From the NCBI GenBank assembly GCA_021401465.1, contig JADDMT010000015.1, positions 186,001 to 250,000 on the forward strand: a stretch of 64,000 nt of DNA. The letters run 5' to 3'. Below the pieces are notes generated by a model that was given only the letters and a program-made list of their open reading frames with translations, searched no databases and was not told where the DNA came from. Source of the DNA: Teratosphaeria epicoccoides. Lineage: Eukaryota; Ascomycota; Dothideomycetes; Mycosphaerellales; Teratosphaeriaceae. Made by a program: the position numbers and the translations under genes. Below, in pieces: positions 46,356 to 55,883 of this stretch (position 1 is the first letter of the stretch; the number at the start of each line of letters is the position of its first letter).

Positions 46356-47140
46356 ATGCCACCGAGGCAACCCATTCGCAAGCCTGCGCTTCGTCGCAGA
46401 CTCGCCGCAGAGAACGAAGATCAGGCGCGCAAGAAGATTTCCAGATTGATCGAGCCGTTCATGGAGATCCTCGAAGCCGATGACCTGATAGAGGAAGCTC
46501 CGGCCGAGGGATGGAAAGAAGTGCTGAAGCCAGCACTCTTCGCTCGCCGCGCCGTACTACCAATCGGTCAGCCGCTGAACGCACAGGCCGTACTCAGTCT
46601 CAACAAGCTATATGTTCAGGAGCATAAGCTCCTGCGGGATGCTCAAGATAGTGTGCTTTCCCGCATTTTCGAGGAAGAGGAGGACGAAGAAGCACTGGAG
46701 CTGGGCTTTGCAAGGACAGGATCAGGACCACAAAATGGCGACGAGGTAAACGGCGGCAAGCGACTGGCCTCCTTCAAATTCGCCCAAAGCAAGATCTGCG
46801 AGTAAGACTACCAGCCCCGCCCTTGCGTCCAATATCTTGCGGACTGACATACCTCCCAGCAAGATCGATAGAGTTACTTTTGGCAGAGGGCAGACTCAAC
46901 GCTTCTCTACCAGCCAAACACCACACACCTTCTCAGTATTTGCAGAAAGCCTCCTTGCGGACTTCTTCAGCGTCTGTCCACGGCCCAATCTCGCGGAACT
47001 GTGGATGTTGACGGAGGCCTGCGAGGCCAATGGTGTGGAGGAGGTTCAGTACTGGTGTAAGTACCCACATCTGCGTTGGAGATATGGCGACTTACGAATG
47101 TTCAGTTGAGGCCAGGAGGCGTCAGCTAGGTATGACCTGA
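46356..47140 (+). CDS. MAT-linked protein with divergent homeodomain-like C-terminus
   Basis: Three exons (46356-46801, 46860-47056, 47106-47140) give 225 residues; introns are 58 and 49 bp, GT-AG. Residues 1-150 are helical and acidic with no domain I know. Residues about 160-221 resemble a homeodomain: helix 1 ESLLADFF, the PRPNLAEL turn before helix 2, and the recognition helix EVQYWFEARRRQ, with Trp214, Phe215 and Arg219 at the positions of W48, F49 and R53. The near-invariant Asn51 is Ala217. The protein ends four residues after this helix. Only splicing of the last 35-nt exon reveals WFEARRR. A second MAT1-2 gene has been described in Mycosphaerellales (MAT1-2-12, from memory); this could be it. 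Function unknown; a partner of MAT1-2-1 is a guess. Confidence 0.65.
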
Positions 47141-47901
47141 TTGCAGTACCCGATTTCAGGAATCAGCAGTTTGGAGGACAAGTCAGCCGTCCATGTGGCG
47201 CGATAGCAAGTCAACAAAGGGCAGAGGATGACAGACAGCAGACGGTCTATTCAAGGAGGAATGGGACGGTAGAAAGAAATGCACGCATGGCTGCTGGAAT
47301 GCTCCCCTTTGTCTCGTGAACATGTCTCATCATGGAATGTGCCGAATTTGCTGTGCTTGACAATGATATTTCTCTCTTGCAGATTCATCTCTTGCTTTAA
47401 CCACGTCGAGCTGTCCAAATCCAGCCTTCGTCAGGGTTTGCAACGAGAAGAGTATGGCTTAACGCTGCATTTCCTTAGGGCGAGGTGAAGTCTGGGTGTC
47501 AGAATCGTCGGCGGAACAAATCCGCACGACACGACATCCGATGCTTACCGTGCTTTCTTTGTCATCGACCTACAAGCACGGTCGAAATGGCATGATTCGC
47601 TCCCATAGAGGCAGTATGTAGACATGTGAACGCTGCAGCCTCCTATAGACGTGAAATGCTAGATACTCATCTCACTGCTGAGTAGGACAATTCTGCAGTC
47701 TACAAAGCTAACCCCAGGGTTTTGCTTTAACACCACGTGCAGCAACGATCAAATCTCTCTGCTGCTTGCAATGTTAGAAAGGTTTAACAGCTGGCCGTCG
47801 CCGACTTGCTCAATCAAGAGACAGGCCAAGCCCGTGAATCATGATCTAGCCGACAACTAGTCCTCTTGATGCAATGTTTCGACTCATGGACACGATGAAA
47901 C
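47141..47901. other. Intergenic, likely right idiomorph edge
   Basis: It lies between the homeodomain-like gene and the NVJ2-like gene. Only short frames (69 codons at most) occur. The change from idiomorph to shared flank may fall here. Confidence 0.4.
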
Positions 47902-50900
47902 ATGGGCTTCAGGAGCATTCTCGTGGCCTACGTGGTCGGCGGCCTCACACTCCCCCTGCTGCTCATGGGCGCCATCCTTGCGATAGCTTGGTTCGCCTTA
48001 CCCGCCGTGAACCAGGCTTCTGCGTCCACAGCGGACGATGAAGAGCTGGAAGACGTCAACGCGAGCATACAAGGTGCTGCGCAAGAAGGAGAACATGCGC
48101 CCGATGCCGCTGCTGAAGGAGCGTTCGCCGTCTTGAGGGAATACAACTTTCCAGCTGCCATCCAAGCGCTCAATGCTCGCAATGCGACGACTGCTGCGAA
48201 CAGCGCTGTCGGTGCAACCGACGGCAGCACCGACATGGGCGGAGGCGGAGGCGCTGGCAGCGAATCCGTCTACCAGAGCATGTACCGCTCCGTCTTTGAT
48301 CGGAACAAGAATGCCAACACGGCAAGCGCCGTGCTCGCCAACGAAGATGACGGGGACAGCACGAGAGCACGTCCGAAGAAAAAGGCAGTGGGTGCCAGTG
48401 TGTTTTATATAGTTCTCCGGCATGGACACCTGCTGCTCTACGACTCTGCCGCACAAATGGACGTCCGCCATGTCATCAGCCTCTCGCATCACTCTGTCGC
48501 GCTCTCCGACGCTCCCAAGCCCCGTGACGATGACGACGACGACGATGGTGATGATAAGGCGCCGCTGAAAGAAGCGGATCTATTCATCAAGCGAACTGCC
48601 ATAGTCCTGACTCCAAAGTCGCTACCTGCCGGACGGGAACAGCAGCAGTCCGCGGCCAAGTCCCAGCCCAGGCCATTCTATCTGTTTTCATCGACGTGCT
48701 CCGAGAAGGAAGACTTCTATTACGCCTTGCTGACCACGAAGAACCCACCACCGGTCGCAAGACCGATCATCGCGGAAGATATTATCAAGCTCCAGTCGAC
48801 ATTGCACGCTTCTGCCATGACCGCTGAGACGCGTGCCTTCAACGCCGTGGTCGGGCGCATCTTCCTTGCCGTCCACCGCACGCCAATTTTGGAGAATCTG
48901 GTCCGCAGCAAGATCGAGAAGAAAATCGCACGGGTGCAAAAGCCTGCCTTCATCGCTTCGCTCGACGTCAAGTCCATTGACCTGGGCAATTCTGCGCCCG
49001 TCATCTCGAACCCCCGCCTTCGCAACATCAACATCTCCGGAGACACAGTCGTCGCTTTGGACGCGAGGTACAACGGCGGAGTAAAGGTTGTCATTTCCGC
49101 CCTAGCCAAACTCGATCTCGGCCCACGGTTCAAGACGAGGACGGTGGACCTGGTGCTTGCTGCCTCGCTGCGGCGTCTGCAAGGGCACATGTCGTTCAGG
49201 ATCAAAGCCCCTCCCAGCAACAGAATATGGTTCTGTTTCGATACGATGCCGGATATGGAGATCAAGGTGGAGCCGGTCGTCAGTCAGCGGCAGATCACGT
49301 ATGCTTTCATCCTAAAGGCAATCGAGGAGCGCATACGAGCGGTCGTCGGCGAGACTTTGGTTCAGCCAAATTGGGACGATGTGCCATTCTTCGACACAAC
49401 AGGTCAAGCCATCAGAGGCGGTCTGTGGTGTGAGGAACGGAGCATGCCAATCGATCCAGCAGACGATGGGTTGGGCCGGGCGGAAGCGCTCGAGGCAGCA
49501 AAGCGCATGACTGCAAAGAGTGAGAAAAGCGTGTCTATGCCGTCCCTGCTAAGCGCGGCGGATGACTCGGGAGCGGCTGCGGCTTCGTCTGGCTCGCAAC
49601 ACCCATCGACACCACTGAGATCGACAGCGGCAGCATCGACAGACCAGGCGAACATACTCAAACGGCGATCCGCGGCTTCATTGCCCTCGCAGGATTCGCC
49701 TCCAGACACCTCAGCCGGAAACAGGACGCCGGCTCCGCCATCTAAGCCGCCACGCAGTCCGTCTTTTACCTCGCCCGCGGCGTCAACGCCATCAGTGGCA
49801 TTGGACGATGCCAACGTGGAGCCGGTAAGAAGTGACGACGTCGCTCTCCAGCCACGGCGGTGGCGACCGCGGGCCTCGCTACCAAGTCAGACGCGAAGAG
49901 AAGCGGTGGCGGCTGTGCGAGAAATGCACGAGCGTGTCCGAGGGTCGGAGCCAAAGGCGACTGACCAACAGCCTGCTGACGGGCAGCTTTCGGATGCAGA
50001 CGATGCGAAATCTGAGGGAGATGGCACACCGTCGAGGACCTCTCCGATTGCGTCACCGTTTCCTAGTCCAGTGCCAGACGAGCCTCGCCGTACGGATTCG
50101 GGATGGTCCAGTGGTGGGAGCGTAGGCTCTTCGGCATCGAGCAAGACCACTCAGCAGCGCAAGACCATTCTCGCCGCAACTGCGGCGGCCACAAACGCGG
50201 CGCGCAATTGGTCGTGGAACGCCATAGCAAATAGGACGGGCAAAGGCCGAGGTGATGGGCTTCGGCGACAGCCCAGCCCAGGCGCGATGAACGGGTCCAG
50301 GGCGTCAGTGCAAGGACCAGTCGCTTGGCAGGAGCCCATTGGCAGAGGTCAACCGCTGCCACCTCCAGGGACTCCTCTCCCCGGGCCACATAAGACACTG
50401 TGGCAGGCTGCCGCGAACGGACTCGGCGGAGTGGGCAAAGGGGTGGCATCGGTAAGACGTAAACCTGTTCTGCCTCCACGGTCCACGACCACGCAACAAG
50501 CTTCCCGGTCTGCGGCTTCGGATCGGACGAGCAGCCAGAGTTCTGTCCATGGAGACGTTGGATATAAGGCCCAAGTAAACACACCTCACGACGTGCACGA
50601 CGAAGCTGAGCGGTCGACTGAAGATGAGTTTGGACCTTGGAGAGAGAATAGTGGCAACGTCTCAGATGCTGCTACCAGGCCCCCCGACCTCGACGACGTA
50701 GCCGACGCGTTGGAGAGCGGGCACCAGGATACACCAGTAGTCGCGCTTCCGGCTGAGTCTGGGCTCAACGACCCGTCTGCTGCGACTCTAGCTGATGAAA
50801 TCAGCCATGATGACCGATCGGAAGGCAAAGCGGAGAGGCCGAAGAAGACACCGCCACCACTGCCTGCGCGACGGCAAGCGGAGATCAAGCCAGCGAAGTC

Positions 50901-51318
50901 TGCCGAGGCTATGAGTCGGGACGATATGCAATCTGCTTCTGAGAAGCGTGCGGAGGCGAGCGGCAATGCGGGCGTACGCGAGATGACGACTGTAGATAGT
51001 GGACTCCTTGACGAGCCCGCGGACCTATCCGGTAAGTCGAGTGGTGACGTGCTGCGGGATTTGGTCCAGGGCGAGAAACGGGTTGTCGACGGCGATGTGG
51101 CTGATGGGTCTGAGCACAATGAGCGCTCCAGTCGGGCTCCGCCTAGCGCGGCGAGTGGTGCCGCAGATGTGATGGGTGTGGGCCTCTCGAGAGAAGGGTC
51201 TGAGAAGCGAGGGGAGCGTGGTGTTCAGGCTGTCGAGGAGAGTGTGGATGGGCCGGACCGGTTCGAACGGTCTGGCGGAGAAGGGCTGGGCTCGTCAGGC
51301 CATGCGCGAGTTTCGTGA
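47902..51318 (+). CDS. nvj2: SMP-LTD/PH-domain ER contact-site protein, NVJ2-like
   Basis: An intronless ORF of 1,138 residues. A transmembrane segment spans about residues 10-34 (GGLTLPLLLMGAILAIAWF), as expected for ER anchoring. A PH-like region covers about 165-280 (VGASVFYIVLRHGHLLLY ... FYLFSSTCSEKEDFYYAL). An SMP lipid-transfer domain spans about 310-505 (FNAVVGRIFLAVHRTPILENLVRSKI; ISNPRLRNINISGDTVVALD). The remaining 600 residues are disordered, with Pro/Ser-rich and basic stretches. NVJ2 moves ceramides between ER and other membranes at contact sites. A PH-domain gene lies beside MAT in related fungi (from memory). This gene and COX13 converge. Confidence 0.85.
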   Translation: MGFRSILVAYVVGGLTLPLLLMGAILAIAWFALPAVNQASASTADDEELEDVNASIQGAAQEGEHAPDAAAEGAFAVLREYNFPAAIQALNARNATTAANSAVGATDGSTDMGGGGGAGSESVYQSMYRSVFDRNKNANTASAVLANEDDGDSTRARPKKKAVGASVFYIVLRHGHLLLYDSAAQMDVRHVISLSHHSVALSDAPKPRDDDDDDDGDDKAPLKEADLFIKRTAIVLTPKSLPAGREQQQSAAKSQPRPFYLFSSTCSEKEDFYYALLTTKNPPPVARPIIAEDIIKLQSTLHASAMTAETRAFNAVVGRIFLAVHRTPILENLVRSKIEKKIARVQKPAFIASLDVKSIDLGNSAPVISNPRLRNINISGDTVVALDARYNGGVKVVISALAKLDLGPRFKTRTVDLVLAASLRRLQGHMSFRIKAPPSNRIWFCFDTMPDMEIKVEPVVSQRQITYAFILKAIEERIRAVVGETLVQPNWDDVPFFDTTGQAIRGGLWCEERSMPIDPADDGLGRAEALEAAKRMTAKSEKSVSMPSLLSAADDSGAAAASSGSQHPSTPLRSTAAASTDQANILKRRSAASLPSQDSPPDTSAGNRTPAPPSKPPRSPSFTSPAASTPSVALDDANVEPVRSDDVALQPRRWRPRASLPSQTRREAVAAVREMHERVRGSEPKATDQQPADGQLSDADDAKSEGDGTPSRTSPIASPFPSPVPDEPRRTDSGWSSGGSVGSSASSKTTQQRKTILAATAAATNAARNWSWNAIANRTGKGRGDGLRRQPSPGAMNGSRASVQGPVAWQEPIGRGQPLPPPGTPLPGPHKTLWQAAANGLGGVGKGVASVRRKPVLPPRSTTTQQASRSAASDRTSSQSSVHGDVGYKAQVNTPHDVHDEAERSTEDEFGPWRENSGNVSDAATRPPDLDDVADALESGHQDTPVVALPAESGLNDPSAATLADEISHDDRSEGKAERPKKTPPPLPARRQAEIKPAKSAEAMSRDDMQSASEKRAEASGNAGVREMTTVDSGLLDEPADLSGKSSGDVLRDLVQGEKRVVDGDVADGSEHNERSSRAPPSAASGAADVMGVGLSREGSEKRGERGVQAVEESVDGPDRFERSGGEGLGSSGHARVS

Positions 51319-51661
51319 GTCCATATCGCATGGGGGAAGTGCATAGCGGAAGGCAAATCACTCCTCGTGGGACCATGGGGATCGCTACAGTGCGTGCTCT
51401 GGCGTACGAACATGGAAGCGAAGCTCCAACAAAGACGTTTATCATAGCGTGAACGTAATGTACTGGCTGATGGAGGCGGACATGTGATGTACAACAGTGA
51501 TGGTGCACAAATGGGATCTTTGCCCCATCTCTCTCCTAGCCATGCTGCACGCACTTGTCCACACCCTTTCCCTAGTTCGCACCTGCATGTCTCCCCCAAG
51601 CGCACCACCTAGCTCCAGCCGAGCCCTGATCCTCCTCCCCACCACCATCACCCTCCCACCC
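51319..51661. other. NVJ2/COX13 convergent 3' region
   Basis: The 3' ends of the NVJ2-like and COX13 genes face each other here. No gene was seen. Confidence 0.45.
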
Positions 51662-52264
51662 CTAACCAGTCTTGTGATGATTCACCTTGGGATTCCAGAA
51701 CAGCGTCTACCACCACCCCGGGGGGCACCACCGTCAGCATGCACACAAACATCTCCATCCCCCCTCCAAAGAAAAAAAAAAGAAAGAAAGAAAGCCTCTA
51801 GCAAATCTGATTCCGAAAAATACGCACCTTATCGCCATCGCCCCAAAAGAAGTTCTTCGTCCGGATATTCATGTACGGGTACTCGACGCGCTCTTCCACC
51901 GGCGGCTCGTGCGCCTTGTGCTCCCAGTGCTCGATCCAGAGGCGCCAGGCGTTGACGCCGGCGATGATGAGCGAAGGAATGACCACGTAGATGGAGAGTT
52001 TGCGCCAGAGATCTGTTGTTCACTCCATCAGAAGGGTGTCGCCGGCCTGAAGGGAGGTTTGGTGTCGGTGGGGGAGAGGGGGGAAGCGTGAGGGGAGCAC
52101 AACGTACCGCTGGACTCGGCGGCGTGCTGCTTCACGGCGGCGCGCTCGCGGTTGAAGGCGTTGTCGGCGGCGCCGGTGAGCTCGGTCGAGGCCCAGCGGC
52201 GGGCGCGGAGTTGGCGGATGCCGGGCCGGGTGGCGGCTCGTTGGAGGCTGCGGAGGCCGAGCAT
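51662..52264 (-). CDS. cox13: Cytochrome c oxidase subunit VIa
   Basis: Three exons (52264-52108, 52012-51828, 51706-51662) encode 128 residues. An Arg-rich mitochondrial presequence without acidic residues (MLGLRSLQRAATRP) is followed by a single transmembrane segment (SIYVVIPSLIIAGVNAW) and the subunit VIa signature NIRTKNFFWGDGDK, then TLFWN from the 45-nt last exon. The subunit sits in complex IV on the inner membrane and tunes its activity. COX13 is a known neighbour of APN2 and MAT in ascomycetes. The last intron contains a gaaa-rich tract (about 51,773-51,795). Confidence 0.93.
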
Positions 52265-52560
52265 GGTGGGCGCGGTGTTGTGTGTGTGAGTGTGTGTGTG
52301 TGTGTGCGGGGGGGGAGTTGGGGAGAGATGCTCTGTGTGAGGCGGGATTGAGGTTAGGATGGAGGGTTGGCGGGAGTAGCCGCAGCGGAGCGGGTGGGTG
52401 CTGCATGTGGAGTGACGTCGGAGTTGTTTGTCTTTGCATGTGCGTATAAGATAGGCATTACATGATTCAAGATGAATGATATGACTCGGCCTGGTGCCAG
52501 CGACGGTAGTGTAGGTACAACAAATACCAGTAGACGCGACTCAAGTAGATCAGACTCAAG
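52265..52560. promoter_or_regulatory. COX13/F-box divergent promoter with (GT)n
   Basis: The gap is 296 bp. A GT-rich microsatellite followed by a G run lies at about 52,275-52,316. Confidence 0.4.
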
Positions 52561-54027
52561 ATGGCGCTCGATCAGCAGCGCAACTGGACGGCGTCGATGG
52601 CGGACAACCGGGACCAGGTGGTGCGCAGGAAAAGCAGCAATACCAACAACTCCCTCCGCGGCGTCAAGGAGGCGACCACCAAACATTACGGCGCCGATGA
52701 GCCCAAGAGACATCGGAAGTCGACAGCGGAGGGAGGGCCGGCGTGGACAACCCGCCCCGTCTATCTGCCCGACGAGATTCTGATTGACATTCTGGAATAT
52801 GTGGCGCGCAGCAGCGAGTCGCAGCAGACGCTGGCGTCGTGTTGTCTGCTGTCCCGTCACTGGTACGCCGCCGCCGTGCCTTTCCTCTACGCTCGGCCCT
52901 TCATCTCCGGGCACAACTACGACCCCTTCGCCAGGACCATCATCACCTCGCTCAACCTCAAGGTCCGCGACTCCCCGCTGGCCAAGTTGATCCGAGCATT
53001 GAACATGGCGAATCTCGTGCACCAGGGCAGTAAAAGCTCGACGGCCCGACTCCTCAGCCGCACAAGAGACAACCTGCAAGAATTCATCGCCCCCGTGGCG
53101 ACCTTCGGCAGCAATTGCCTCCCGCCCCTCGCGAAATGCACACACCTACAGCTCCTCGACCTCAGCCTCGTCAGCGAATGCCCTCCCCTCCCCTCTCTCT
53201 TCAAATCCCTCTCCCGCCTCCAAAATCTGCACACCTTCCGCCTTCCCCGCTCCTCCGGCTTCGGCGTCCACCACAAACCCGCCTCCTTCGCCTGGCCCCC
53301 CAACCTCTCCGACCTCACCCTCAGCGGTGGCATCGATGCCCACTTCCTGCACGGCGTCGTGGCCTTCCCGCAAACCCTGCGCAGCCTGACCATCGAGCAC
53401 TGCCCCCTCGCCAAGGGCTTCGCCGTCACACACCTGCTCAAAACCGCCATCCGCCCGCTCCAAAACCTGCACGCGCTCAAGATCCGGCACATGCCGCGCC
53501 TCAGCTCCCACGCCCTCGACGACGCGCTCTTCCTGCTCCCGCAGATCCGCAAGCTGAGCATCAGCGTCGACTACATCACCCCCGCCATCTTCGACGAAGC
53601 ACACTTCCACCACTCCAAGCGCCCGCTCTCGGAACTCGACGACGCCTCCCCTCACCACCAGCGCGCGGCCCCGGAGCCGTTGGTCCATAACTTGCACACG
53701 CTTGAGCTCACGAATTCGGGGAATCCCGGTGTGGAGGACAAGATCAGTCCGATCGATGTGATGATTGCGTTGGATGAGGGCAGCGTGCCGGGGCTGAGGG
53801 TCGTGAGGGTCGCGGGGAGTTTGCTGTGGCATGGGAATGCGATGGTGCGGGACACGGAGGCGTTAGGGGAGGTTTTGCTGGAGAAGAGTCGGCAGGATTG
53901 GGAGAGGGGGGTTGGTGTGTTTGCTGGGCGTGGGGTGGAGGGTTGGACGCAGGGGGAGGGAGATGCTGGAAGGCCTTGGGAGGTGGTGGCGGGGGTTTGG
54001 AGGTTTGATGATGTGGGGGAAAGGTGA
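52561..54027 (+). CDS. F-box protein with LRR-like region
   Basis: A single-exon ORF of 488 residues. A basic N-terminus is followed by an F-box-like motif (VYLPDEILIDILEYVA, about residues 67-82; CCLLSRHWYAAAVPFLY, about 95-111), which would bind Skp1 in an SCF ubiquitin ligase. Residues about 190-450 have repeated Leu-rich segments (LQLLDLSLVSE, LTLSGGID, LHALKIRHMPRL) as a substrate-binding solenoid. The target is unknown. The 3' codons become G-rich (from 53,880), which lowers certainty about the last 45 residues. Confidence 0.75.
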   Translation: MALDQQRNWTASMADNRDQVVRRKSSNTNNSLRGVKEATTKHYGADEPKRHRKSTAEGGPAWTTRPVYLPDEILIDILEYVARSSESQQTLASCCLLSRHWYAAAVPFLYARPFISGHNYDPFARTIITSLNLKVRDSPLAKLIRALNMANLVHQGSKSSTARLLSRTRDNLQEFIAPVATFGSNCLPPLAKCTHLQLLDLSLVSECPPLPSLFKSLSRLQNLHTFRLPRSSGFGVHHKPASFAWPPNLSDLTLSGGIDAHFLHGVVAFPQTLRSLTIEHCPLAKGFAVTHLLKTAIRPLQNLHALKIRHMPRLSSHALDDALFLLPQIRKLSISVDYITPAIFDEAHFHHSKRPLSELDDASPHHQRAAPEPLVHNLHTLELTNSGNPGVEDKISPIDVMIALDEGSVPGLRVVRVAGSLLWHGNAMVRDTEALGEVLLEKSRQDWERGVGVFAGRGVEGWTQGEGDAGRPWEVVAGVWRFDDVGER

Positions 54028-54300
54028 GTGGGAAGGGAACTGAGGGTATTTGTAGCGTATTCGAGGCGAGAGAAGTTTTGTACAAAGTGCATACATCCCT
54101 GTGCCAGGATTGAAGCCCACGATCACCTGGTAGGCAGAGCCCCATTCTGCCCCATTCCAGCGATTCGCCGCTCCCCGTCCCCAACCTCCCTCCTCAATTC
54201 CACCTGGACCCCCCACCCTCGAGAAATCCTCTCCTGTCCATTACAACCCCTCCGACCATCCCCCAAACTTTCTCACCCATCCCTTCCGTTCCCTGCAACC

Positions 54301-54332
<32 letters not shown>

Positions 54333-55883
54333 GCACCAACTAAGTAAGGTACAGAAACGGCTACCGCCTCAGCAAACACCTCGGTCACTGCACCAATTTA
54401 TCAATCGACGCGACTACTTGTCCAAGGCGAGGAGCTGCCCCTTCTATCAACCTAGGAACTCCTCGACTTGCTGGCCAGAGCGGCGGATCTTCCGCGTGCG
54501 ATTTCGCAACAACAGCTCCAGCTCTACCCGATTCCTCGTCATCTCCGCCTCCTCTTCCTAACAGCGTGCCGGGCTTCTCGCGTTGACGCTGAAACCGGTC
54601 TGCTACCAGTGGGCCTAGCTCGCTCTAATCCGGTGATCGAGATATCGGGTCTCAGATTTTCCCGGCGTCTTTTATTCGTCACTTTGCTGATCGAAGCCGG
54701 ATTTGGGGGGTTTCTGATGTGTCGGAGGGTGCGAGCAGCAGCTGATGAGAAGCCGCAGGACCTGGTTTCCCCGAAGCGAGGGGATGTTGGAAGGAGGAGC
54801 GGAAGAATTCATGAAAAGAAAAGGGGTTTATGGCGAGAGAAATGTACCAAGCCCCCAAACCAACCTGCAATTACCTCTGCAACATCCCTGCCACCCCCTG
54901 CCGCAAAAAAGCTCTCACCGCGAAACCCACGCAGACGTCGATACATCAGCTCCAGCAGATCCTCGACCCAAAACCTCGTCTGAATATCCACGGCACCGGG
55001 CGAACGAGTCCCATCGCGCGCACGCTGATTCGCAGACATGTTTTTCCTCCGACGACCTGCATCCTCGCAGACCGACTGCACGCCACCCAAGAACCTTATT
55101 CGGAGTCACTATCGTCCACCGCAGTCAGTCAGTCGAAGTGATCCTCTCGCTCTTCACATCCATACAGCGATTCCCAGTCCCATCACGAAACTCAGATCTA
55201 GGCACGCAGCCAGCTGGCAGTACATTCGTTTTCAACCCCCCACAAAAACTCAAAACAAGAAAGGAAAAAAAAGAATTCATGTCCCCATCCACAAACGCCA
55301 AGGTGGTCAAGAATGAATCAATGAATAATAATGCAATTGTGGGAGAAGAAGGGGGAATTTTTCGCAAATTTTCTCTCTCTTTCTACCTCCTGCAGTGGCA
55401 AACGGGGTCTTTTCGTTGCTCTGGGGATGGGGAATGGGGCGGAATATGCTGAAGAGGAGGAGGAGAGGGTGGGATGGGGGGATTGTGGGAGTGGAGAGGA
55501 GTGGAGGAGGAGCGGAGGTGATTGGAAAGGGAGAGGAGATGGTAAGGGGGCGCGGGTTGTGCTTGCCTGCGGGGAAGGGGGGCTTTTTATCTGATTTTGA
55601 TTTGGGAGGAGATGGCGGGCGAGCTGGGAGGGGAGTCAGAATGCAGGTACGTGTTTGTTCACGTGAAGTGTTTGGAGGGCGAGAATGGGACTGTACCTCT
55701 GCATTTTGCTTCCTACGCGTCTGGCATTTCGTGGTGTGTCTTTGTTTGGACGCTGATGTGCTGCATAGCTTCGCGCGAGTCTGGACGTTACATGACCGCC
55801 GCGTTCGCCAGGGGAAATCCCTCATGCATGACCCACCACGACGAGCGACTTCCAAATCTCGTGCATCGGGTATCGCGCACCTC
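54028..55883. other. Intergenic with (CAT)n microsatellite, no supported gene
   Basis: A TCA/CAT repeat lies at about 54,301-54,332. Frames of up to 235 codons on both strands are low-complexity shadows with no domain. The 3' end of the PRP21 gene borders the right side. Confidence 0.4.

Noticed and set aside
50063..50584. 173-codon minus-strand frame inside the NVJ2-like gene
   Set aside because: It is a shadow of the Ser/Pro-rich disordered tail of a long plus-strand ORF.
54745..55452. 235-codon plus-strand frame between the F-box and PRP21 genes
   Set aside because: No domain, mixed low complexity, and competing frames of similar length on both strands.
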